DNA of 64,000 bases from Girardinichthys multiradiatus (Eukaryota > Chordata > Actinopteri > Cyprinodontiformes > Goodeidae), in contig NC_061813.1 of assembly GCF_021462225.1 (NCBI RefSeq), forward strand, positions 25,692,442 to 25,756,441. The letters run 5' to 3'. Position numbers and translations under genes: made by a program. A model generated the notes under the pieces. The model did not search any database, was not told the origin of the DNA, and saw only the letters and a program-made list of their open reading frames with translations. This document shows positions 1 through 12,420 of this stretch, in pieces; position 1 is the stretch's first letter, and each line of letters begins with the position of its first letter.

Positions 1-312
1 ATCCATCTATGCGACATTTGTTGATATAAGTCAGAGATGTTCCTTTAAGTTTGCTGTTGGAGTCATGACGATGAGGTGGCATTTGGCACGTATCCAAACC
101 TTTCATCTTTTCCTGATATAATTTCAGCGTTTTCTGTGCAAACGGTACGACAAGTTACCTGGCATAAACGCTAAAGTGAGACAAACCGTGCAAACACGCA
201 AGGAACACCAGCTGTGTAGTAGTGCTTTTCAGCAAAGATTCTTGTTTTTCTGACACATGCAATACCTGAAACAGACACACGATGGCGATAAATGAGCTTT
301 TGTACCTTTCAG
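1..312 (+). other. gorasp1: gorasp1 intron 1 (3' part)
   Basis: This is non-coding sequence ending in a pyrimidine-rich tract and AG at 311-312, the acceptor for coding exon 2. No other feature was recognised. Confidence 0.7.
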
Positions 313-3300
313 GTTCAAGCAGACTCGCCTGCACTGAAGGCTGGTCTGGAGCCTTTCTTTGACTTCATTCTCTCCATAGGGAACACCAGACTTGTGAGTA
401 GAGGACATGTTATCTTCATAGAAACTGTCTGTAAAGTCTGGAGAATCTTATAATCGGATGTTATGTACTGATAACTATAGAAAAATATTTGAATAATCAG
501 ACTTTATTCACTATCAAATTTTCTCATTCATCCTTTTGTCTGTCCATTGCTTTCTTGCATTCATTGGTTTTCGGATTGCATAACATGTTTAGTGGAAAGA
601 AGAGGATGCATTGTTTTCAAATAAAAGCGAGGAGTTGTATCACAACAGAGTCAACACTTTGTGGAAACACATTTCTCTCTGCAATTACTAATACATATCT
701 TTTGGGGTCTTTAGACTTAAATTTATTTCCTATTCTTTGTAAATAATTCAAGCTCAGTGAGATTGGATGGAGATCATCTGTGAACATTAACTTTCAAGCC
801 CTTGAAACAACATAAATATGCTTTGATTTAAGCAAATTACATTGTGGCTTTGAATGGATGTGTACTTTTATTGTACTGCTTGAACCTCTGACTCAGTCTC
901 AAATGTTTTAGAGTTTCTCACAGGTTTTCCTCCAGGATTGGCTTGTTTTTAGGTCCGTCCCTTTTTCTATCAACTCTGATCAACTTCCTTGTCTCAGCTG
1001 AAGAAAAGCATGCGGTCATATTTCCCCTTTGGGATAGTGTGCCAGCTGCAAATGGGACGTCTTTAGCTTTCTTTCAACAACGGCTTCCCTAAAGCCACTC
1101 TTCTGTAAAAGCCAGATTTGTGGAGTACAAGACTAACAGTCATCCTATCAACAGAGTCTCCCACCTGAGCTGTGGATTTCTACAGCTCCTCCAAAAGTTA
1201 CATGAGGCTGTTGATCTGCTTCACAGGTGGACTCTACTTACTAATTAGGTGACCTCTGAATGCACTTGGTTGCTATGGATTTCATTTAGAAGGTTGACTT
1301 TCACATTTATGTATTTACACAGTTGCTATCAAGTAAAATGTATTATGATTTATTGAGTAATAAACAGGGAGTTTAATTTTATGAAATACATTTCTGTACA
1401 GCAGAGTGTAAAAAGATTCAGATATAACTTAGGAAAGCTTCCTTTTGCACGTTCTGCCACAGGTCTCTTTTTGCAGAGGGTTTTTTCCAGGCCTTCCCTT
1501 CAAGTTGCTTCTACATCTTTTATTAGACTTACTGGTGTCAGCATGCTGGATGAGTTAAGAATTGTGTTTATATCATGTTTAGGCGATGTAATGTGTGTTT
1601 TGAACTGATGTTTGTGTCTCTATTTTACTGCAAACCCACTCTTTCTAATCATCACAATGAATTCGACACTTCTGGCTGGAATTAAAGCTTTAGTAGGAAT
1701 TGTAATGCCTATTGCCTTAAAGGGCTCCCATTTTTCTTTGCACAGCTATGATTTTAGTTTTTTCTTCCTTTAGCACAAACTCAGGCAGATTCACCCTCAT
1801 GCCTCTGTTTCCCCAGAATAAGGAGAGTGACCTGTTGAGGGATCTACTGAAGGCCAATGTGGAGAAAGCAGTCAAGCTTGAAGTGTACAGCTCCAAAACG
1901 CAGCGTGTGAGGGAGCTGGAGGTGACACCCAGCAACATGTGGGGTGGTCAGGGGTTGCTGGGCGCCAGCGTTCGCTTCTGCAGCTTTGAGGGAGCCAACG
2001 AGAATGTGTGGCATGTGTTGGTAAGTCAGGTCTACTCCTTCTTTTGAGATGCATGTTTTAGGCTCTGACCATCACATGAACATTGCAAGCAAAAAAAACC
2101 TTTATTATCTGTGAAATTATTTTCAATGCAACAAATCCCTTTTTTGCTTTTAGGACGTGGAAGGAAATTCTCCCGCTGCACTTGCTGGCCTTATTGCGCA
2201 TGACGACTTCATTGTCGGAGCTGACCAAGTGTTACAAGATGTAGGTTTTAATCTCTTGTACATAAATCGTTTTTTTTACACAAATAATCAAAAAAGGTTA
2301 AAAAAAACCAAAAAAAAACCCTGCATGAATGATTTGATTTTTGTTTATCTCTGCAGTCAGAAGATTTCTTCTCCTTGATTGAAGCCAACGAGGGGAAGCC
2401 TTTAAAGCTGTTAGTTTATAACACGCGGACCGATCAGTGCAGGGAGACCGCAGTGACCCCCAACGGTGCCTGGGGAGGAGAAGGGAGGTTGGTGTTTGAC
2501 TTTTTGATTGAAGTATTAATAACTTAACCTAAACCTAAAAATCCAGATTTCTTAATAAAGCATTTCTTAATTTAAACTATACTTTTGGAGCTTGATCAGT
2601 CTCTCAAGGAACCTTTAATTAGTCATTCTTGACTTCCTTTTTCCATGGTGCATTAATATGGTGTGACTTGGAGACCCATTTCACTTAGGCTCTCTTTTAA
2701 ATTGGAAAGGCAAGAAAACAAGCCATAGAAATAAAGGAGTAACAATCATAGTGGCTATTTATTTCAAAGGTTTTTGTACACATGTACGCTGAATTGCTAA
2801 TAATTCTGAACGCGTGTACTTAGTCATGTAGTTCATTATAGGCAGTATGAGTTTGATTCATAAATATGTTCCTTATAGGTGCGTTCCTTGCTCCAGCATT
2901 TCAGGCGTTCATCACATTAGAAAAGACTGAAAAAATATGGATATCATACATGCAGGAAATGATTGCTTTTCTAAAATTAATGAGGAGAAAAAGAGGTGTG
3001 TTCTTTCTTTTGGCTACTAGTTCCTGAGCTTTACAGTTAGAAGAGATTATTTTGTAAATGTAAAATACAGTATACATCTTTTTTTGGGTGTGAATATTTT
3101 TCTTTTTTGTAAGTATGGGTAGAAACATAAATATGACCTGTCTTTCCATTTTTAAAATGTGTTTTAGTTTAGGCTGTGGTATCGGCTACGGCTATCTGCA
3201 CAGGATCCCATCTCGCCCAGTTCTCCCAGATGTCCAGAACAGAAGTGTTCCTCAACCAGCAGTTCCAGGCAGCAGGAACATGATGACCTTATCTGGTCAC

Positions 3301-5146
3301 AGCGAGGTACAGATTCTTATCTGTTGTTATCTGTTGTAATATTTAAATGCACACGTTTTAAACCCTTATTTCTTTCTCCTCAGGTGCCCCCAGTGACTGA
3401 AAGTATCTCTACTAATGGAGCAGGTTTAACTGAAACTAAAGGAGTTGTTCTCAATCTGAGGGAAATCCCACCAACACAGGAGTCTGCAGGTATATGTAAT
3501 ACACCAGCACATAGTGTTGGTTTTGAGTCTTTTTTCAAATATAAATCTGAAAACTGTGGCCTGCACCTGTATTCATCATTTCTAAGTCAAGACATTGTAA
3601 AAAGACATTTAAATTCAATTACAGCTGCGGGGCTTTTGAGGTTTGCCTCTACCAGCTTTGCACTTCTATAGATCATATTTTTCTTAAAGGACCTCAACCT
3701 TAGTCACATGGGATGTGAACATAAGTTTCAAGTCTTGCCACCGATTTTCATAAAAAAAAAAATTAGATTTAGGCCTGGACTTTGACTAGGCCATTCTAAC
3801 GCATGAATAGGTTTGATCTAAACATTTGAAGCTCTGACTGTATGTTTGGGGTTGTTGTTCTCCTAGAAAAGGATCTCCACCCCAGTTTTCAGTTCCAAGC
3901 TACGTCTTACAGGTTTTCCTCCAGGATTGTCTCACCAGCTTTTCTATCCCTGCTGAAGACGGGCGTCCTCTCAGCATGATGCATCTACCACCATGTTTCA
4001 CTGTGGGAATAGTGTTCATAAGGCCAATGAGCATTGTTAGTTTTTCTCCACACTGTGTTTTAATGTAGTCCAAAAAAGCTACATTTTGGAGCTTCATTGA
4101 ACAACTTTCCTTTACGCTGTAAATTTCACACAGGTGGACTCACTAAATTGGCAACTTCTGAAAGAAGGTTGTTACACTTACATTTATTTAGAGGTTTCAA
4201 AGTTAAGGAGGTTAGATACTAACCACACTTTCCTGATTTAGATTTTTTATTAAAAAATCTTGTGTCAGTTGTTCCGCTTTACAATTATGCACTACTTTGA
4301 GTAGATCTATCACATAAAACCCCAGTTACATTAAAATTGGTGGTTTTAACATGACAAAATGTAGGAAAGGTAAAGGCAATGAGTGTACATCTAACATTAA
4401 AACATGAGGATCTCCTAGATATTTTCTATACTTTCACACAAAATAATCAACCCTTGCATCACGCTGTCTTCAGACATCTCCTGGACTCCTGGAGCCAGCA
4501 TCTCAGATTTACCCGAAGCCGTTTCCACCAATGATGAAAGCCACAGCTCAATGTTTGCTAATTATGGAGATAACACGCATGACCAATGTAGCTTGGGTAA
4601 GTGCTTCACTCGCAATTACATTGTGCCACTAGATGGAACATTTACATGTTTATAATGCTGGCTTGGTTGAAAAGAATAACGAGCTCTCTTTAAGCACCCT
4701 CCAGCTCTCACTTCATTAAATCCCTTGATAGGTGCATTACTTTCTGTTCCTGCGCATTGAAATTACCTCACCTAAACATAACATGAAATGCTGGCGCTCA
4801 GTCTCTCTCAACACCAGACGTAGGAGACTGATGTATAGCGTGAAATTAAACTTTTTCTGCAGTTTTACTAAAGTTATGATTATCTTTTATAGATGATTCA
4901 CTATTTGACCTAAAGCCTTTATCTCAAGAGATGGAGGAAGAAGAAGACACTCAACAAACACAGCAAGAGAGCGTTTTAAATCTGAGCAGCAGCCCCAGCG
5001 AGGATGCAGATGATGCCGCTGCCCTCAAGGATACCACAGAGAGCTTACGGACCATCCCAGAGATGCAGGATCCTAACCTGGAAGTTTTCAGCTCAGGCGA
5101 TCTCTTAGAGCAGGAGATGGTTGAGCCCGATATGTCAGGCAGTTAA
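313..5146 (+). CDS. gorasp1: Golgi reassembly-stacking protein 1 (GRASP65), coding exons 2-9; 5' end outside window
   Basis: Eight coding exons with GT/AG borders join in one frame: 313-393, 1817-2020, 2154-2240, 2357-2487, 3168-3306, 3384-3489, 4474-4596 and 4893-5146 (TAA). They give 374 residues. The start codon and N-myristoylation glycine should lie in exon 1, left of position 1. Exons 2 to 6 encode the two PDZ-like GRASP domains: [10 protein letters not shown] in exon 2, [20 protein letters not shown] in exon 3, NSPAALAGL in exon 4 and [13 protein letters not shown] in exon 6. Exons 7 to 9 encode a Ser/Pro/Glu-rich tail like the regulatory tail of the family. GRASP65 sits on the cytosolic face of cis-Golgi cisternae, oligomerises to hold stacks together, and binds GM130. 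GORASP1 is preferred over GORASP2 because of VKLEV, VRELEV, the [20 protein letters not shown] block and the DQVLQ-SEDFF junction. The tail looks shorter than in mammals. With two gorasp1 copies possible in fish, the a/b suffix cannot be assigned. Confidence 0.95.
840..1310 (-). mobile_element. Degenerate Tc1-like relic in gorasp1 intron 2
   Basis: This is reverse-oriented, heavily mutated Tc1-like sequence. Recognisable blocks include the antisense version of the transposase (CAACTCTGATCAACTTCC, GCTGAAGAAAAGCATG), then AGCCAGATTTGTGGAGTAC, then the ends near AGGTGGACTCTACTTACT. No reading frame survives. It lies antisense to gorasp1. The borders are approximate. Confidence 0.7.
3725..4395 (-). 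mobile_element. Degenerate Tc1-like relic in gorasp1 intron 7
   Basis: On the minus strand a short stretch still reads [11 protein letters not shown], a decayed form of the Tc1 transposase motif VKHGGGSIMLWG, near 3960-4020. Flanking blocks (GACTTTGACTAGGCCATTC; ACATGACAAAATGTAGGAAA at the right end) match the same relic family seen elsewhere in the window. Indels destroy the frame. It is intronic and antisense to gorasp1. Confidence 0.75.
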
Positions 5147-5200
5147 ATAGCTGCCTTAAGAGATTGAGGTGCAGATAGAGAATAAAGAACACACTGTGAT
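5147..5200 (+). terminator. gorasp1 3' UTR start with poly(A) signal
   Basis: A canonical AATAAA lies at 5181-5186, 35 bases after the stop codon, followed by a T-rich stretch from about 5213. It is a plausible cleavage signal giving a very short 3' UTR. Other sites further down cannot be excluded, but a piggyBac-like relic begins at 5429. Confidence 0.6.
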
Positions 5201-5428
5201 GGAGAAAATATACTTTTTTGTTTTTTTTTTTCTTTTAAAGCCTTATCACTGAAGCTGTTTTTAGGTTTAAAAATACTTTTATTTCTACCAGTGCCAATGC
5301 TGTATGCTGCAATGCACATTTGAAAACAAAAGGATTGTATTAACTGTATAGATAAGAATTACAGAGAATGTCAAGCATAATGAATGTACTCAATTTTAAG
5401 TTTAATATTTAATTTATTGACACCTTAG

Positions 5429-6745
5429 TTAACCCTCCTGTGGTCCTCATATACTGTATGCACTCCGTGTCCTCCTGGTCATAATGACCCAGCTTCACTA
5501 AACCCCCAATATAAAGCAGCTTAATTGAATTTTAAACACCAAATCTTGCCTGAAGGAACAACTTGCCGTTCACCACAAATTGAGTGAACCCCTGAATTTT
5601 CCGTGTTCACATGGCAGAAAGACTGCATTTGTTCAGGAGATACCACTTGTATCTATGACACTGTTAACTGTATTATTTTTAGTATAGGGGGTGAGCAATA
5701 TTTGTATAGTATCTCTATAGACTAACGTAGCAGAAATGTGCAACAAGTAGTTTGTAATTCATTTTCATTCATCCCAACAAGTAATTTCTTTTGTGCCGCT
5801 CCACCCACTTGTTCCAGACCTCTCTTATGGCTGTGAATTTGTCTGTCACACGTCTTTCAGGTCTTGACTAACGGTTATCAAATCGTAGCAGTCTTGAGTA
5901 AATTGGAAGGAGTGTGAGAGGCACTGTGGTATGAAAAATTGCTCTTCCACTCTCTGCATCGCATAAACTAGCTCTAACCTCGCCTCAAGACCTGTATACA
6001 CCAGCTATGAGTCGCAGCCCTATGTAGGCATGCAGGTCAGTCTCATCCATTCTTTTCCACCTGTCTGTATATTTTCCAAAACCCTCTAGATTTGTCATCT
6101 CCAGGATTATTTCATCTAATGCTGGTGTGATTAACAGGTAGATTGTTGAGGCAATGTCATGGACATGGGAAACGGCGTATCTGGTGGGTCCTGGGGTCAT
6201 CTACATGACATTTCTTTCTGCCATCTTGTCATTTTTGTCATATGCTGCTGAGGACTGTTATTTTGCCATTTTTTGACAGGAAAGTCTCTCATTCAGCTTG
6301 AGGCATTTCTTCTGTGGATGAATCGGCATCTTGCTCTGGGTTGTACTCCTCCCCAGCTTCATCTTCTGATACCTCCTCCGCTGTTGTCTTGCTGGTCATT
6401 TGAAGAAATCTTCTCTAGAACCTGTTTAACAGTGAAACGCACACTCATGGTTGCAGCAGAGAGGGTTCGGGATGCTATCATCTGCAGCGCTTTTTGTAGG
6501 CTCTGAGCAGTCTCAGAGACTAGCAATATTGTTACACTTCGATCATGAGAACCTGTACTTTCCCACACTGCTCTTTTTACCCTGTGTAGGATGGGAAACT
6601 GCACACATACTGACCAGGTGGCAATACTGTTACATTTTGATCATGAGATTCTATATGTTCCTGCATTTCTAGACACCCTCATCTATAGTGCCACCCCCAT
6701 GGCTGCCAAATCCAGGCAGTAACCCGAAGGCAACAGGAGGTTTAA
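5429..6745 (-). mobile_element. Internally truncated piggyBac-like transposon
   Basis: TTAA lies at both ends (5429-5432 and 6742-6745), the piggyBac target site. The ends are imperfect inverted repeats (CCTCCTGTGG on the left; reverse complement CCTCCTGTTG on the right). The minus strand holds the N-terminal half of a piggyBac-type transposase in broken frames: MSVRFTVKQVLEKI from about 6448, an acidic stretch, then 6200-5985 with DETDLHAYIGLRLIAGVYRS, then SLCDAESGRAIF and KFTAIREVWNKWVERH to about 5790. The remaining catalytic half is missing. Two copies of a roughly 45-base unit at 6523-6567 and 6621-6665 form a subterminal repeat. It starts about 280 bases after the gorasp1 stop codon. 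Confidence 0.85.
5790..6448 (-). pseudogene. piggyBac-family transposase fragment, N-terminal half, frameshifted
   Basis: The best-preserved stretch is 5985-6200, 71 residues reading ALDEIILEMTNLEGFGKY and DETDLHAYIGLRLIAG, typical of the start of the DDE_Tnp_1_7 domain. An upstream part (6359-6448) is in another frame, and the downstream part has in-frame stops. Most of the acidic catalytic region is lost, so this copy cannot encode an active transposase. Confidence 0.85.
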
Positions 6746-9700
6746 TTTGTTTGCAAAGAAATCTGACTTGTATGCACAAAAAATGAGGCCAGGATTTTTA
6801 AATTGTGCATTTTGGAATGTGGGTTTTATATTTTCATTAGGGGCATGAGTGATCTTTTTTTTTTTTTTTTTTACTATTTCATAATTTCTGCCAAGGTGCT
6901 TGTATCAGTTTGGAGTTGTGCTCAAATGTGGGATGCTGCTTCTCTTTTTGGTGGACGTTTTTATGTGAAATTTTGTTTCAAAGTTTGGTTTATATGAAGA
7001 AAATATATGTATAAACTGAAAGTGGTTGTGTTATCTCTATGTTTACAAAGTATTTGTACAGAAGGTTTGGATTTTCTCCCAGTAGGAAATGTCAGAACGA
7101 ATGATCATCTTAAAACATACCTAACGCATTCTGTGTATGTATGAAAAACGCGTAGCTTTTCAGAGCTGCGTCATCCTGCAGACACACATCAGTAGCATAT
7201 TCACAGATGTATTTGCAGGTGCTAAATGGGGGCAAACTTGAGTTTCTAATTCTGAAACTACACACAATGAGATCTCCTGAGCAAACAGGACCGAGCAAAT
7301 AGCTCCTCTATCTGCTGACGCTGTTAGTCTGCATTCAAATAAGGTAATATGCATGATATATTTAGAGAAAGGTTTCCCCAAATATAAATATATGTATTTA
7401 AAATACTGCAAGAGGAAAATGCTTGGCATTCTAAAAGACCTGAGCTGCTTGTGTTATGCAGATTATACAGAAAAAATGACATCTGATGAAAACTCTTGGT
7501 TATTTAGGTACAAAACATGGAAGAAGGAAACCTGTAGTCCCAATGGATTTACTAGAAATATGTCAAATCTTTTTGTTTTATTCAAATGTCTAAATGTGTT
7601 CAAATATTGTATTATAAATGTACTCAGCTCAGTTTGTTTCAATATTTAACAAAATAACGCCTCAGTTAATTTGCTGCAAAAAAAAAGTATTGTGCAAAGC
7701 ACCAACAGCTGTTTTACACCATTATTATAGAACTCTAAAAAATTAACTGCAAAGATCTGTCTACATTATACAACATAAGAGAGGTGGACTAAGAGATCTG
7801 TGTCCATCTTGGCACTGGGCAGAGCGTAAGCAAATCATTTGCATTGAAGTGAACGGGTGGAGGAGGTGGCTAGCAAGCACTCAACCAACACATCCCCATA
7901 TAAACCAAAGCCCTTTTCTGTTTATTAGGTGAAATAAACAGAAAGGGTCATTGCACACATTTCTTTTTACAATTCTGATATAACTACAAGCTACAGCTGG
8001 TACTTTCCCAAAATGTAAAGGTTACTATCTAGAACTTACCAAGTACTTTCATGAAACTTCCTGGATCTTAGCAACTACAGTTAAGGAAATGTAAAGGAAC
8101 TTAAAATATATATTGGAAAATACCTAGTAAATTACATGGTTTACAGGAACAACCTGGTAAATATCAAGACAGTGCCTGAAAAGTTGCACAAAGTAACTTC
8201 TAATTTCGGGAAAGTACAGACAGGATTAGGAAAAGCCTCACCATTGAGTTCAATAGTATAGCTTTATAAACAAAACTCTGCATCATTTCGCTGTTACAAT
8301 CTGCAGCATCACTTAGAGACGGTACAAAACTGTACAATTCTGATGTGATTCCTCCAGTCAGTTGTTCTTAAAGTTTTGAGGAATGCCTTGCCTGATCAGG
8401 ACATGGAGTTAAGATCATGACTGTTGCGTTTATAACCGAAAAATTGGAACCTAATGCAAGAATAGGTGCAAATCTAGCATTTCTGCTAGAGTTGATGAGA
8501 ATATTTACATCTGCATGTACTCAGAGCAATATGCGTTGTGAATTTGTTGCAGAAATAAAGCAAATAGTGTAAGTTGTAAACAAACAGAAGAGATTGGTTA
8601 GTAAATTTCCCCTCAAGCTAGTTACAGTTTCAGGTTTTGAATAGAGGCTGTTCATTAGGATTTAAGAGTGAGGTTAGGCTTTCAGACAGCAGAGGTCAGC
8701 AAACACCTTCTAACGGATCCCAGCAGAGCTTTTCGTCCACTGCAGCTTAAAAAACGATGACAGATCAAGGCTCATATTTCATATCCGGAATGGAGCGGTG
8801 CATCTAATGTGATGTTCTGATGTCAATTACATCTGCAGATTAACAAAATGATTTGTTTGCTAAATCTGGCTGAAAAGATGTTGCTTCAATTATAGATGCA
8901 GATAAATAAAAAACAACACAGTGGCTTCCAGACCCAGTAATGTCATTTATTATTTGTACAAGTTGTAGTTTTAAATGCATAGGGTTATAATTAAGACTTG
9001 TAGTGCTTTTTATATTATTAGGTCAGGTCACAATTGCAAAAAATGAGAGATCTAAAATTACAAATTAAAATAAAACATAAAAAGCCACAAATTTGTACAG
9101 GTTTTTTGAAGATGTTCGGGACCACATAACGCTGTCTTTAGATACAAAAGAGCCAATCAATATGTATCCATAAAAGCAAAAATGTCCCATTATGCTTATA
9201 AGTAGGACCAAATATTACTTGCACAAACTGGGAAACCATCAAGTTGAGAAGCTCCACTAAAGCAGACGGGGGAATGTGCCTCAATTATTTACCAAGTAGA
9301 TCCTCAGTTGAAGGGGGGATGGGCATCTTGGGAAAGAAAGCCTGTGTGGAGGCAAGAAAGAAGAGAAGATGGATTTATCTTTTCCCTCCAGTGATGGAGC
9401 AGCATTCTCAGGGAGGCACACCTGTGATTCTACTGGATGTTTTAAAAGGATTATAGTTTTTATGTGAATAACATGAGGATGTCTGTCTTTGAATTTGCCT
9501 AAAGAATCAATTACAGTGTAGAAATAGTTGAACCATTTCGACTTTAAACTTGTGAAATCGACACAATTTCAGTCCAGAGTTGTGATATATTTTTATAAAC
9601 CTGTATTACGTTTGACCTCTGTAATAACAGCTTTGTTTGAAGCAGCTGTTTAAAGCAAAAAGACAGCATCTGTGTGCCAGGATGAGCAGGAAGGTGGGAA

Positions 9701-11140
9701 CTACAAAAGGAGGCCACCTCTTGATGAGCACGCTTTCCCTGTATTTTCTCTCCTCTTTTTTCTTAGACTGTTTCAGAGGACACTGGCGCAGCTGAACCCA
9801 CACGTCAGCTTGGTTTTATCTCAGCCCTCAGAGGCGGTCACAGGCACCGGCGTTCAGCCTCGTGCTGCGGCATGACAAATTGTGAAAAAGAATATCTACA
9901 GGGGGGAAAAAATAGAGTCGGGGGGCTGAAACATGGGAAGGGTAGAGATGCAGCTTCATTCTGCAGCTGAATTAACATTCAGTGTTATTAATTAAATCTC
10001 TAGACTGGCACACTTGAACGGTTGTGTAGAAATTTATGTATATGTAGTTTATAAAACTGACAAAACACTGTTAATGGACTCTGTTTGCATCCATATGTAA
10101 GGGAATAAATTCCCTCATGCTTCCAGACATCAAGTGTCTGTTTTTATCACCTCCCCACCCTCATCACAAACACATTGACAAGATGGAAGCTGTATTTGGA
10201 AGTGCTGAGAGGTGCATTTACATACAAGATTCACACAGTGTTCCTGACAGTGTGGACAACAAAAGAAATAATCTGAGGAGGTGCTTGTCTGTGTCAGACC
10301 ACCAATGTACAGGCTGTAATTAGATTCATTCATGCACGAGGACTGTCGCTGGGAGGGGTCTGAATTCATTTGGAGGTTGTTTGCATATCTTGCAGTTGAT
10401 TCCAGAGGACGGTGTTTTCCTCTGATTGTAGAGAAGCTTTGGATTCACACTTTTTTCTCAGATTTACCCTTAAATGACAATTCCAGTCATTCCCAAGCCA
10501 TTTGAAATATGAATTCTTATGTGGCCAACACATTAACCACTGAGACTTTCTTTCATGAACTTTAATGATGCTGTATACATAAATCCCAGAAATAGGTACA
10601 TAAAAAGTACAACACAGATTTACTTACATTGCTTTCTGTGTATATGTGAAAAACAGAGTGCTTCTAGTTTAGCCTTTCAAGGCCACACCATCCTACAAAC
10701 ACAGGCATATCACTCATTCATGGTGGAACCTTTATCATGCTAGCAATTAATCACTGATATCAAAACAACATCCTCATTAACACCAACATAGAAACGTACT
10801 GAACACAATACAGTTATGTTGCCAAAATGGACACCAAATAGCAAAAATCTGTGGTCCCTAAACAGTCACTCAATTTTGGGAGCAATGACTCATGAGCATT
10901 CCTGCAAGATCTAGCTGTACTTTATTGCTAACACTGACTTGTATGTAAGCAAGAAAAAAAACTTGTTTCTTCCTTTCTCGAGGTTTTCCACTGTTTCTTA
11001 TGTTTTACAATTTCGACTCCTATTGTTTGCACTAAAAACTATTTTCCACACTTCTATTTGTGACTGGTCACTAAACACAGCCGACAGTTTTACTTAACTT
11101 TACTAGCTAGCAGTTGGAAGTGCGTTGTTTTTGTTTTTTT
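6746..11140. other. Intergenic, AT-rich; no supported gene
   Basis: Only short random reading frames are present, with no recognisable protein. There is a T-run near 6858. At 8020-8230 a loose cluster of GGTAAAT/CCTAGTAAAT-type words looks like an old degenerate tandem repeat. A block around 7130-7200 weakly resembles one around 10635-10700, perhaps an old dispersed repeat. Confidence 0.5.
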
Positions 11141-11589
11141 GTTTTTGTAGCACTAAAAGATTGAAGACGTTTGTGAAGATTCTCAGTCAATCAGGAAATG
11201 GCAAAAACAAAAAAGTAAAAAAACAATATAAATCAAAAAAACAACTGGATTTCAGTTCTTATAGTTGAAGATGTTTTGCTCTTCATCTAAACAACGTTCT
11301 CAGTTCAAAGCTATGGGAGCCCTTCCCGGCTTTTAATCTATTTTACTTTCCCGTTCTGCACATCTAACTTTACATACAGATTAAACTCATCTAACAACAG
11401 GACCTTGTTAGCACCGTTTGTTAGCCTGAATCACTGAGAGATGTTTTGATCACACGCATGAAGGTACGAACTGGTTTGAAACTGTCTGCATATCAGGCTG
11501 AATCCTGAACTGTGTTATCGAAAGCTGAAATCTGAGACCTCCTCCTCTGTTTAGAGTCAATATTTACTCATTGATCTTAAGAGGTGCTT

Positions 11590-11985
11590 AGAGCTGTATG
11601 AAAGCTGAGTGAAAAACCAATCAAAAGTGGAAACGTTCACCAGACACATTAACTCTGTAGATAACAACACCAAGTTCCCCAGAGAGGATGCTAATGGCAA
11701 CAAGCTGCCTTTTTTGGACTGTTTGTTGCACATGAAAAGAAAGGGAAGCCTCAACATTGAAGTTTACAGGAAACCAACCCACACAGATCAGTACCTTCTG
11801 TTCAACTCTCACCACCCACTGGAACCCAAACTTTATGTCATCAGAACTCTACACCATCATGTCCCCATGAAGATAGAAGGAAAGGGAAAGGAACAGAACC
11901 ACATCAAAAAAGAAATCTCTCCTGTCCTGTGGATATGCTAACTGGGCCTTGGTCAAGGCAGTGAGGAAAACCATCAGTGTACATT
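11590..11985 (+). pseudogene. Penelope-like retroelement fragment
   Basis: The frame from 11609 reads FTRHINSVDNNTKFPREDA, NKLPFLDCLLHMKRK, LNIEVYRKPTHTDQYLLFNS and HHPLEPKLYVIRTLHHH. This is the end of the reverse transcriptase and the linker of Penelope-like elements, with the diagnostic EVYRKPTHTDQYL. It ends in a frameshift and stop at 11941, and related sequence (YANWALVKAVRK) continues in another frame. The GIY-YIG endonuclease and the RT core are absent. Upstream 11230-11310 (AACTGGATTTCAGTTCTT, GAAGATGTTTTGCTCTTCATC) resembles the terminal-repeat region of fish Penelope elements, so the copy may be internally deleted. Confidence 0.85.
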
Positions 11986-11993
11986 TACACACA

Positions 11994-12420
11994 CAGTGCT
12001 GTGAAAAACGTTTGTCTCCCTTACAGATTTCATCGCGTTTTGCTTTTTTGTAGGGGTTAAATGTTTCTGATGATCAAACAAACTTTCAGATCAGCCAGAG
12101 ATAATAAGAGTAAATATAAAAGGCAGTTTCCAAATGATGCTTTCATTTATTAAGGGATAAAAACAACCAGGCCCTATGTGAAAAAGTAATTACAAGCTCT
12201 AAATCATTTCGACGACTTGCTGTAATTGATGGAACAATGAAATCTGCTCTCAAGATGAAAATCTTGAAGGAGAAGGTTTGTGACCTCAAGCTTAAACGCA
12301 CTTGGGTTATGCAGCAGAACAATGATCTAAAGCACACCAGCAAATCCACCTCTGAATGGCTAGAATAAAAAACAAAACACAGGCCTTGAAGTGGACAAAC
12401 GTATGATGGCATTTGTTGCT
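11994..12420 (+). mobile_element. Degenerate Tc1-like relic
   Basis: The element opens with the terminal sequence CAGTGCTGTGAAAAACG. The right end of the outer element at 43406 has the complementary form (TTTTTCACAGCACTG), so they are one family. Internal codons read VMQQNNDLKHTSKSTSEWLE, a decayed Tc1 block (D-N-x-x-K-H-T) around the second catalytic Asp, here Asn-Asp shifted. The rest of the transposase is missing. Confidence 0.7.

Noticed and set aside
489..746. 85-codon open frame in gorasp1 intron 2
   Set aside because: Begins with a non-ATG codon, no domain, lies wholly in an intron.
7353..7649. 98-codon open frame on the + strand
   Set aside because: AT-rich chance frame with no recognisable motif or splice context.
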